From contig CM022951.1 in assembly GCA_012931725.1 (NCBI GenBank), positions 5,355,532 to 5,419,531 of the forward strand: a DNA stretch of 64,000 nt. Direction: 5' to 3'. Positions 11,379 through 23,300 of the stretch are shown in pieces. The stretch comes from Litsea cubeba. Taxonomy: Eukaryota > Streptophyta > Magnoliopsida > Laurales > Lauraceae. Under the pieces are notes generated by a model. That model ran no database searches. It was not told the DNA's origin and was given only the letters and a program-made list of their open reading frames with translations. Both the position numbers and the translations under genes were made by a program. Positions within the stretch are counted from its first letter, which is position 1. The number at the start of each line of letters is the position of its first letter.

Positions 11379-11640
11379 TTTTTTTTTTTGGTAACCCAAG
11401 TACCTTTTTTTTTTTGGTAACCCAGCCAAAGGGGCTGAGCCCTAAGAGAGAGCCCGCGCACATATAAGAAGATGCATAAATGAAAAGAAAGTCGACACAA
11501 GTAGAAAAAAAGCCCCCACAAGAGAAAAGAAAGCCACACTAGTGGAAAAATATAGTGTACCCACGGTTCGAACCCTAGACAGCCAGCCAGGTGAGAACTG
11601 CCGCCGCCACTTACCAAGCGTTCTCCTAAAGACACTGTTG
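11379..11640 (-). mobile_element. tRNA-derived SINE, minus strand
   Basis: On the minus strand: an A-box-like TTGGTAAGTGG, the B box GGGTTCGAACC (near 11565), a non-tRNA body, then a 3' end GGTTACC followed by poly(A). The GGTTACC plus poly(A) end occurs twice in tandem (about 11379-11397 and 11402-11421). Target duplications were not identified. Confidence 0.6.
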
Positions 11641-12392
11641 TGATGCTGTTATTTTGATGCAGCAACGATTGCTGCATTAAGAATAGGGTTTATATATATA
11701 TATATATATATATCATAGGTTCACATAAGAATGGGAGCAGTATGGATTGTAGAATGCACAAGGGAGTTGACTCTAGTTCAACCGAGTTTCAACAATACCG
11801 GTCGGACTGGTTTTTATCCATTTGGTCTAAAACACTAAAAAGGAACTATGAATCAAACATTAGAAAACTTTGGTTTTTCTGCAAAGCAATGTCACCCCCA
11901 CAAGTATGCCCTAAAGTAGGTTCAGATTTTCCATGTCGCCTGAAACAAAGTCGGGAGCACATCCAAACAGGCCGGTCTCATTTTAATTACTACGTTTGCT
12001 TTGGCTAGAACTTGTACGGTGCTGGGAACCTCTTCTCTTTGCCAAAGAAAAAATATTCTTTTTCCACTCTATGCATGAGGAATTGACTATTGCAGATTTA
12101 ACCCTCCACACGAGAGAGAGAGAGAGACGAGAAGAGAATGAAAGGATTTGTACACTCTACAAGAGAAATGAAAAACATAAAGAACATGTACTCTCTACAA
12201 CATCATTACATTCAACCATCCTACTCCCAACAACAGTAAAAGAGCAGTAAATCCACAAGATATGCATCATGTATAATAACCTACTCAAGAAGAAAATAGA
12301 AAAATAAACCAGCTCTTCATCCGTGCTCCCATCAAGGGCCACATATGCATCTATCAGTTGGGTTCATCTTCTTTAAATCCAGGAACAAAAGA

Positions 12393-12508
12393 TCATAGCC
12401 CTGCTCTAAGAGCGCCCCTTGCAGCGTCACGCTTCATCTCGGCAGCCTTGCCACTCCCTCGGAAGTACATGTATACTTGCTGCAGGTCAAAGTGAAGAAT
12501 TGCGGGAA

Positions 12509-12571
<63 letters not shown>

Positions 12572-15500
12572 TCAATAAGAAATATAACATGCACTGGATG
12601 AAGAAAAGAACCTGGATAACCCAGATGCTGAGCAGTGATTCAAGACAGAAGAGTCCAAAACCAATGAAGTAAAAGATCTGTAAGCAGAAGACAACTTCCA
12701 GTTAGAAGAAGGGAATAAATTTTAACCAAGCCTTCCCTATTAACAAGTCTCATGCATACTCAAACTAGACTCAGAAACCTTGATTTCCAAGTTCAACTCA
12801 AGTAGGTGGGTAGAGATCTCTTTTGATGGATAGAAAAGCCAGTATGTAAGAACAGAATTGGATATTGATACTCAACAGTTTAGCCAAATGATTCAATTGG
12901 CTTTAGTTGAACCTAAAACAACGGTTTCTGAATGTATCAGGCTAGCGATATTGACGATAGAAGTTCAAGCAATTATAACAAGATTTAGATGGAGGATGCA
13001 GCATGAGTAAACTCATTTTATGCCTGTTCAAAGGGGGAAAAAGTCGGAAAACTTTGACTAAGAGGTAAATTAATTTTTGAGAAAACTAAAACTGAAGCAA
13101 TTGCTCAAAGATATTAATTGAGAAACAAATTTCCAGTATTAGAAAAAGGAACTCAACAGAATGCTCAAAAAACCTAGACAAATGCCCATAACTCAGAAGT
13201 TGTTCATTGCCACAAGCACAAGATTGAAGACTAGAGTCGAGTACCCAAAAAACTTGAAAACATATCAGATAATACTACAAGCTTTCCACCTTGAAAAAAC
13301 ATATGAAGTAGCTTGACTTGAGTTTCAAAAGATCTAATGGAGACATCAAAGTCCATGTTGAATTTCAAGCTTTGAAGCATTGAGAAAGAAGAAAACTTCT
13401 TTTTTTTTTTAATATAGAGAAAGAAGAATACTGACAAGACAAAGGTGAATCATCCATGCTACCAACATCTTAAAAATCCTTTCTATTGTCATTTCAATAT
13501 TAGAAAAAAGAACTCAACAGAAAGCTCAAAAAACCTAGACAAATAATGCCCATAACTCAGAAAGTTGTTCATTGTCACAAGCACAAGGTTGAAGACTAGA
13601 GTCGAGTACCCAAAAAACTCGATCATATCAGAAGATACTACAAGCTTTCCACCTTTTTTTTTAAATAAAAAAGAACAGAAAAAAAAATGAAGTAACTTGA
13701 CTTGACTTTCAAAAGATCTAATGGAGACATCAAAGTCCATGTTGAATTTCAAGCTTTGAAGCATTGAGAAAGAAGAATTCTGACAAGACAGGTGAATCAT
13801 GCATGCTATCAACATCTTAAAAATCCTTTCTACTTGTCATTTCAACCTCCAATGTTTTAAAAGCTGGCTGAAACATCTTTGTTATAGATTATTTCCTGGA
13901 TCAGGGATCAAATAAATCCCTTAAACTTTTGTGTCTATGGCTCAACAGAATGTTTTCCTTTGTTTATAAAATAAATCGAGATAAATGATATCTGCTATAT
14001 CCCTTCAACTCTAGTGTCTATGACTCAAACAGAATGCTTTCCTTTGTTTATTAAATAGATTGAGATAAATGACATCTGCAAATACACAAATGCAATATCT
14101 TAAAGCATCAACTCACCCCAACCAAAATATGATCACCAATAACATCGACTGCTGGCAAGATGCCTCTGCTCCATAGGAACACACAAGAATGATCATTAGC
14201 AGGACATAATAATATTGTAACATTTGGCTATTCATCTTAACTGAAAGTAACATACAAGGATGAGATCAAAACAAAGTTGCATTCCAATTAAATTAAGACA
14301 GTAAATGTATTGCTGTTTTTTTTTTTTTTTTTAATGTTATGGATGCTCCAAATCATGGTCGGCCGCTACGTTATCGGTCGTAGCTGTCGACGCCGCTACG
14401 TTATCGGTCGTAGCTGTCGAGGCTGCTACGCTATTTTGAAAATAGTAGCGCTACAGTCTAAAACCTAGTAGAGCCAAATAGTTTTAATTTTAAATATTGT
14501 TTTCCTATTTTTTCTGCTCAATAGCCTTTCCTAAAGTTGTCTCTACCCTTACATGGTTTCAAATCACCAAAAAAGCACAACATTGGCCGTAATGCAATAT
14601 TCATATTATTTTACCACTTAAAAAATTCACACTGCTACACTGCTACTATCGCCGCTATATAGCGTTTTGGCCACTGGCCCCTGCGCCCGCCGCAACCGCT
14701 ATTTTGATCCTTGCTCCAAAAAAACTATTTCTCATTGTGTGCATGTTATGGATGCTCCAAATAAATGTCTCATTCAAGATCTCACTGCATCATGATTTTC
14801 TCTCTTTCAGTATTTTTATACTTTTATATTAATTTACCAAAAAAAAAGGTCAAGAGGAAAAAAAGGCATGCTGACAATTCATTTTAAGGTTTGAAAACTT
14901 GGACTCTAGGTGTAACTTGGTCGTGTAAATATAAGAAAACCAAAAAAAGGATGAATTGTTAGATAGGACGTATTCCGAATGGCAACAAATATTCTGTTCA
15001 GCAATTAAATCTGCCTTTTGGTTTGCAACTGGTTGAAATGGGCAACAACATAATCAAATCCAATATCTCACTCTAGGATCCATATTTACTTGTATATGTA
15101 CCCATGTATAATAGAACAAGAATATCAGTCTTCACCAACATGATAGGATGCTAAGAGCTAATAAATACAAACTATGCATGCACGTTAATGCTGATTTACC
15201 ATAAAACAGTGGGCCAAGAAAACACCAATTTAAGAACCGCACCATTCCTTGAGCATAAGAAATGGTTTTATCACACTCAATCTAAAAAACCCTCGAAGAT
15301 GATGATACCTTTGTCTAATAGTCACACCCAAGAGTGCAGAGGGGATGCATAATGCGTTGATCTTACAAGATCAACAATGTAAATAAAAAAAGGGAGGGAT
15401 ATGATGGCACAAGCAAAAGGAGCACATCAAGTCCACAATCAGCTGGTTGCACAGTAGAGATGGTGTGGAGATCCTCCATGAAAGTGTTTGTTCCACCCAA

Positions 15501-18500
15501 AAAAAAAAAAAAAAACCCCACTGAGGTCGCATGTGAGAAACCAAAGAGATAAATTTCTTACTTCCAAATCTGAATTTAACTCTACCAATTAAATTTTACA
15601 TTGCATTAGAAAGAAACAATAAAAAACCCTAATTGTCTCAAACTCCTACTTACGGCAAATTGCACGCCCATCCATCTAAGGGGCAAAAAAATTAAAAAGA
15701 AAGGATGTGACACACTGTTTTGGATGTATAGACACATTGGTAAAGGCCTCTTAGCAGGTCTTGGAGATTTGAGCCATGGGCCATGCTGATTTGGGCTTGG
15801 ACCTGAAAGTTGATTTGGCCCGATTTGGGTGGGCTGGGGCATGGATGGTGGCTCAGTTTGACTAGATCTAAATCAGGATCTACGTCTGGACACTGGATCT
15901 ACAATCTGGTCACTTGAGACAAGGGCTGAAGTGGGTCCCATGTATAAGGGCTGCATCTTAGATGGAGGAAGCTCACCCTCAAGTTTGCATCGACAATAAT
16001 ACACAATGGACAATCACAAAGAAACTCAGCTCGATTCTTTGGATCTATGACCAGCACATAATGGGTGACAGGCTCCTTAGGCTTTTATATGGATCGAACT
16101 GTAGGCTCCATTGAATAGTGAGACCTCACCATGTATGCAATCTGACCCTGATCTAAAATACGCATCTGTTGACCAGTTAAACTCAGCTGGTGTATCCATC
16201 CATCCGCTAGACCTAGCATTAACAGTGCTATAATTGTTTATACACCATTATAAATGTAGATCCTAGCTGCCAATTACAAAGTCAGTTCTGCAACATTTGA
16301 CAAGCTTGATCAAATGTGGAAACTCTAATTTGACAGGTTATAACATATTAACAGTAGTTCTGCATTAGTTCCAACTTCTAAATTTTTCTGCCTCATTAGA
16401 ATCTATGGTAAAACTTCCTTCCCACTGACCTTCAGTCGAGATCGATTGTGTTCACCTTTGGATCTTAGGCAGGCACAGCTTGCGTCTAAGAATATACCAT
16501 ATAGATCTTCATTTCTAAGATTCGGTTAGAAGAAATAGTGAACTTTTCCTTGTCCACTAGAGCAATAACACACTTGGAGTTTAGAACATCTCTGCATAAA
16601 GTCCGTGACTAGAACTTGCAACTAGGGTATATTCTGATTTCTAGATCTGATTTTTCCCATTTTTGTGCTGACATTTTTTGCTCCCCAGAAGTATCAATGA
16701 AGTGTCAATTACTGATAAGAGTGTCATATCGTTCTGACACGAATATGCTGGGCTTGCACAACTATCTGGGTATCATAGGTTTAATCAAGCGCTAAGTAAT
16801 CAAAATGACCCTCAAAGTTTATTTCAGCAATAAAATCTTCCCCTGAATAAGGATTGAACAAGATGGCAGCAATATGACTACCCAATCTCTCACTCAATGG
16901 ATCAACAATATTTTGGATATGTACATGTATGAGTATGACAGAACAATATATGGGCTTACCATTCAATATAGGGAGATGGTCCAGTGAGGACCGTCCTCAC
17001 TCACCAAAATAAGGACCCGGCCTCACCGTCCGATGGAGACCCTCATCCAACGGTAGTCATCAACCATATAAAGCAAAAGGAGAAAAAATGGGGGAAACGA
17101 AAAACACCGCCCAAAACCAAGGCACTGTGATTGGATCATCTTCTTCTCCCCCTCCCTCTTCTTTCACGTCTCCTTCATTTCTCTGTCGATCTCTCTAGAT
17201 GGGAACTGGAAGGCCGGAAGGAACCATGGGAATCGGAACGAAGAAACCACTTCCTCATCTCTTTCGGTTGCCCTTCTTCCTCTCTCTTTCGGTCGCAAAA
17301 AAAGAGTCCCAAATCAAACGAGCGAAGTACAGCGGAGATCCCTGCCTCGAGCTCCGGCTGCACTGCTGCATCACCTGATGGATACCAACTTCGATTCATC
17401 ACTCGTCGCACACTCTGCACCAGCTACATGCTCCGGTCAGTCCATAGATCCAGCAGGTTCTGGTCGGTCCGCAGTGGACAGCAGCTGCCTCTGCTACTAT
17501 CCCTCTTCCCGTTAATCCCTCTCGGCTAGCAGAGCATTTTACCCAGAACCCTTTCTCTCTCTTGGCTACTAAAACTCTTATCAATTTCCACTACCTTTTA
17601 AAAAGCATAGTTTAATCTAATTTTTTGTCCTGTGTTCCCTTGTTTTGAATTTTGTAGGGCTCGAATCAATGAACGTGGAGTGAAATGTATTGAGGATGTT
17701 TGATGCTGTAATTCTTTTGAAGAAGGTTGACATCTCATTTTTTTCAGTTTTATTCAGGTTACAGGTGGCAGTTTCATTCATGTGGGGATGTTGTGTTTGG
17801 ATGTTGTAATGGAATCGGGGAATATTTTTTTATATCAGAATGAGGGGTTTTGTGACTGATTTACTGAAATGTTCCCATTGAATGTTGGATGTTGTAATTT
17901 AAGAAAATGAAGAAATGCACGAGCAATGGAGGGTTTTTGCATCAATGAAGATTGTTCAATGGTTAGAAATATAATAGCAAAAATGGAATTTGTCCTACTT
18001 TGTATGGTTTTTGTTGTTTGTTCTTGTGCTAAAAAAGGAAAATGGGTAGTTGCTAATGTCAGAATAATGGTGACCTTCGTATTCCTTTTCAAATGTTTCT
18101 TGGAGGTAGTATACATTGTTTGGACTACCAGCTTTTCTTCGTTCGTTCGATTTTTTTTTTTTTTGCATTTTCTTTGACCGAAAGAGAGAAGAGGGAGGGC
18201 AACCGAGAGAGATGATGAAGGGGTTTCTTCCTTTCGGTTCCATGGTTGCCCAGTTCCTTGAGAGAGAGAGACAGGGAAATAAAAAAAAAAGAGAGATGAA
18301 GAGAGAGCTACTCATTCCCCATCGTTATTTCTGCAACGACGGAGAAGGAGACGTGAAAGAAGAGGGAATGGGAGCAGAAGATGATCCGATGGCAGAGCCC
18401 AAGGGTGAGGAAGAGAGCAAAGAGCAAGGGTTCGAAGCCTCTCTTGCAGAAAGGCTTTGGGCTGTTCTGTTTTTCATTTCCCTCTTTTTTTTTCCTTTGC

Positions 18501-20275
18501 TTTATATGCTAGATGCCTACCGTTGGATGAGTTGGATGAGGGTTACAATCGGACGGGAAGGTTGGGTCCTTATTTTAGTGAGTGAGGACGGTCCTTACTG
18601 GACCGTCTCCCTTCAATATATATATATATATATATGGGAAATATTCAAGTGCATCTATCCCTCACCATAGGGTGAGGGACACTCCCCTTTTTGGGAAGTT
18701 TCAAGTACAAAAGTGACTTTTCAAGTACATAGGAATACTCCCTATGTACTTGAAACTTCCCAAAAAAGGGGAGTGTCCCTCACCCTATGGTGAGGGAAAG
18801 ATGCATAGGAATACTCCCCTATATATATACACACATGTACATATGTACATATGTATATACATATACATATGTATATATATGGGCTTCACCAATCTGTTAA
18901 GTGCTAATCAATAGGAACTGTGCTTACACAGCACTGCTAGTTCACCATGCAACAGCCAGCCTAGAAAATACCCATTCATGTGCCCCGCCATCACCTAGAG
19001 CTCAAGAAATGGTTTTGTCATCCACAAACTAGGAAACCTTTGATGATGACACCTATATATGTGTAGCAATTGGGTAAGTCATGTCACAGGCTTAGGTCAC
19101 ACAAGTCAGCCTCAATAAACCCTTACATGGCCAAGACACTCATGCCTCACAAGCTCACTAGAGAGTGGAAAGCTAAAAAAACTTGGGAAAATTTACTCGT
19201 ATTGCTAGAGAAGCTCTACAAATCTTGGATGGTTACAAGTGAGGGAGGCCAGCCCTTTTTATACTTGGGCCATGCAGATCTAACAACTAGGGAATTATCT
19301 AGAATACTCCAGACTAAACTGTACATCTCTACTCAAGGGTTTCTAGACCCTTCTATCCTAGGCCTATAGAACCTTACATCCATAAGTCTCTTGAGTGTTC
19401 TAGATCTTTCTCCAAGCCTTGGACGCTGAGGAAGTAGGCCTTGGGCTTGAGTTGTTGCCCATTTTGAATCAGTTGTGGGGTCTACATCCATGTGCTTGAC
19501 ATGTAGCTAACCAAGAAGATGATTCAGGAGTGCAGATTAGCTCACTATTATAGAGAGTTGATCCCACAAAATCGGTGAAATAGAAGAAATGGGAAGAGAG
19601 AATGCACAAAATAAAGGTGACAGATCAAGTCCCCAATGGACTGATATCACAATAGAGAATGGTGTGAAGGAGATTCTGCAAGAAAATGTTTCTTCCAAAA
19701 CAGAACATAGAAAGGTTCAATGCAGGGGAAATCCAAAAGAGACTTTCTTATTTACTCTCCCCAATTGGCTATTACATTGTTTAGAAAGAAAACAATAAAG
19801 AACAACAATGTGTTAAACTCCTGTATTAAGGGGCTGTCTGATGCCATTCCTGTGCTGACTGCTGAGAATACTTTTATTCTAAGGAGTTGTTCTGAACTTG
19901 TTTGGCAACGTTCTGTCAGAATTATTCCCATCGATCATTTCTCTTATATAAATAACTCATTTTTGAATAAAAAAATGATCATATAGAACAGACAAGGAAG
20001 AGACGGAGAGACAAATGACTTGGTGGAAATTAGTAAGTCATTTCTATCCAATTGGGCCAATTTTTGTGGCACTTCCATCTACAAAACTGGAGGAGAATTC
20101 TACCAGGATACATTTAGTTCTTGGTATGTTTCCATAACAATTTAAGAAACAAAGTTCATCGGAATCCTTTCAGAAGACATGGAGACCCATTTGCACCAGA
20201 GCAAAGAGAGTTCTCTTCTCACTTCTCATAAGATGGGCCTTTGGCCCCTCTGTAGCACATCCAGAAAGGGAAAAT

Positions 20276-20362
<87 letters not shown>

Positions 20363-23300
20363 GGGAAAGAAAAGACGGTTAAGGGGGAGAAGGGAGTAAG
20401 AGACTCATTTGGGAGGACAATGACAGCCAGAGCGAGAGATTCTTTTTAGGCCCTCTCCACTCTCGTGTGAGAAAACAGCTTTTAATCATTTCAAATTTAT
20501 TATTCCCACGAAACAAAAGTCACAGAAAATATTCTCTGGGAACGGTCAAAATACTGCAACAATCATATTCCCAAGATTTTCATTTTGTGGGAATGTAGAA
20601 GAATGATGCCAAACAACACCTAAATAACCTCCCTGATAAAAATATAAACTGCAGATTACATGCTAATCCAATTAGAAGACAATAATAAACAAAAGATGTG
20701 TCCGCTGTTTTGGACATGTAGAACCATCAGCAAAGGCCTCCCTGTGGGCCCTGGATTTGGGCATGGCCTGGCTGATTTGGGCTTGGGCCTAAAAGTCGAG
20801 TTAGTTTATTCACGCAGTTGGATGTGGATCTTGGCTCAGTTTGGCTGAGTCTAAATCTGGACCTAGGTCTGGGCACTAGATCCGGACTGTATTTATAAGC
20901 TACTGGCTTGAGACTTCGGCCCAATGGGTCCCACATATATGGGCTGTGTCACTTAGTCACCCTCAAGCCGAGCTGGTTCGGCCAAGCCACACCGAAAACC
21001 AATAGAAATATTCAAAATCTAAAATTTTCAGAACCATAAAAAATGAAAAACAAATTTTGAAAACTAAGTACTTATAGGAGGTCAAGTTTGTGCTTAAGGT
21101 TCAATGCTTATGTTTGGGTGAATAGAAATCTTGAGAATTGTATCATTGAATCATGCCACAAAAAAAAAAGTTCTGATCTTCAAAACTCTTCTTAGAGATC
21201 TCCCATGCCCTCGCAAACAAGAACAAAAATGAAAAAGGGAAAGGGACTCAGGCATGTGTGTACAGCAGTGTGACTCCACTCGCTGGTGTCTGAGTCTGGT
21301 TCAACTCAGACTCGGACGATTTTTAACACCAGGGTTTCGACCCACAGTTCTCTTATATTTTGCAATCCAACTCCAATATATTCTAATAATGAAACCAATA
21401 AACTAATGATCATGGTTAATAAAATTATAATAAAAAAAGAAATAACAATATATGAGCATTTTGCAAAGATTTTTTAGGGAACATACGTTAAAGATTTCCC
21501 TTTGAAAATGACAGGAGGAGCAACCGCAGCAAATATGCAGAAGCCAATATGAATCTGCCAAGGAGGAAGAATAAGTCGTGCTCAATCGGCATGCGAACAA
21601 AAGTACATACAATATATATATATATATATAAAACAAAACTAGATCATGGGATATGAGTGTGACAGGGACAAGAAGTTTACCAGGTAAACCAGGAAAAACC
21701 ATCCAAACTTCAAGGCACTATCGGTCCTGAACGTGTATCAAGATGTCATTACGAAGCACTTGTTGAGAAAAGCACACAACATATGATGTCCGAAAGTAAA
21801 AAGATTCTAGGAAATTTTTGAAAATGAAAAAAGCTGCTGCTGCTGCTGATGATGATGGGCAAAAGAACAGCATACCTCATAGCACGGTAAAGAGGGCGAT
21901 ACCACAACACATAACCCCCAGGTACCCCAGCTATAAAGTAGATAATAGCAAGGAACCAGATTTTGACACCTGTAAAATACGACATGCTGAATTAAGGTCA
22001 CAGAACATGAAAACCCACAAGTAATATGATATTGACTGATTCAGCAAGGAACCAGATGTCCATCCATAGAGAAGACATCAAGATGCAACCAAACTTCCAA
22101 AGCTGACCTTCCCCTCTAATCCAGGCTGCAGTAACTGAGATGACATTCCAAAGGAGACAAACTACCAGTCCTGCACCAAAAATTCCATAACTGTGAGCAA
22201 ATTTCAATTGTAGAAAAGTCACATTTTCAAAATGCAATGAACAAAACAATAGATTAGACAATTTGAGTACTTGAGTTAATTTCCACATACTTTATAAATG
22301 GTAGACTTTTACCCAAAAAAGCTTCTTTAGAAGAGCCCTGCTGATGGTAACTAGGGATTGCTTCTAAAACCTAACAAACAAGGCACGCCTTATAACTCCC
22401 TCACATATAGTGTAATATTCCTATGCATCTGGTGTGCACGGTGGCTCCATAGATCATTGGAGGGGGGTGGGGAAGTAAAGATCCACTCATGATGGATCCA
22501 AATATCAAAAATGGGGTCAATATCAATCCTCTAACCCCTTGATCCATGGCCCAGAATTTTAACAACTTTATATTAAAGGAAAAAATTGACCCTCAATCCA
22601 ACAGTCAATGGTTTGGCTGAGATGATGGGTTGGTGTATGGGCTATCAATGGGTACTGGTGGCAGGGAAGATGGGCTGGGGTTTTAGGTTTGATGCTGGGA
22701 TTTTGGCAGGGATAGATGGATAGGCAGGTAGTGGATAGGGTCGGTAGAGAGATACGAAGGTTGAGTTTGGCAGATTGGCAGGGGCGGGAATGGAAAGGAT
22801 ATGAGTATCTTATGCCGATTTTCGAATCCCAGTGGTGAATTGGGACTGCCCAGCGACGATCTTGGCTCTGATACCAAACTCCTAGGATTAGGGCTTGTGT
22901 GGAAAAATGCCGAAGCAAGTGTCTGCAGACACTCACACGTCTCCACAAAGACTAAGCAAGGATGCACCTCAGAGGAAACAATTCCACTCGAAATATGATT
23001 AATCAACTCTGAGATGTAAATCTCTACAATACCATATAAATAAGAAAACAAAAATTAGGGGCTAAGTAACCTAATCAAATTAGGAAACTAAAGAATTTGG
23101 AAACTCTCCTAATTAAAATCCATTAAAAAAATTTAAATCTAATGACAAATAATTAGGGAAATAAAAAGTCCTATACTGTCTTGGCCCCATGTGTGGGTCC
23201 GCAGGTCCATCATGTATCACATCTATTTTGCATCAGAGTTTTTCCTCATTCTCTAAAACTAGGGTATATAAATTGTTAGCATGTCCTGCAAACATATGCC

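Larger units (their letters stand above)
15121..20960. repeat. old direct duplication within SCAMP intron 9
   Basis: Copy 1 is about 15121-15985 and copy 2 about 18880-20960. Matching blocks in order: AAGAAATGGTTTT.TCA near 15260 and 19005; ATCAAGTCC.CAAT near 15427 and 19625; ATTGCATTAGAAAGAAA and ATTGTTTAGAAAGAAAACAA; CTGTTTTGGA.ATGTA.A; GGGCTTGG.CCT; the closing TCACCCTCAAG. Copy 2 is longer because of insertions at about 19080-19500 (unidentified) and 19829-20621 (hAT-like). Confidence 0.7.

Noticed and set aside
11288..11677. 129-aa minus-strand ORF
   Set aside because: It overlaps the SINE at 11379-11640 and reads through its tail.
17131..17529. 132-aa ORF as a captured gene in the MULE
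   Set aside because: No recognisable domain, and most of it lies in the long inverted repeat. It is kept only as an unresolved Pack-MULE possibility.
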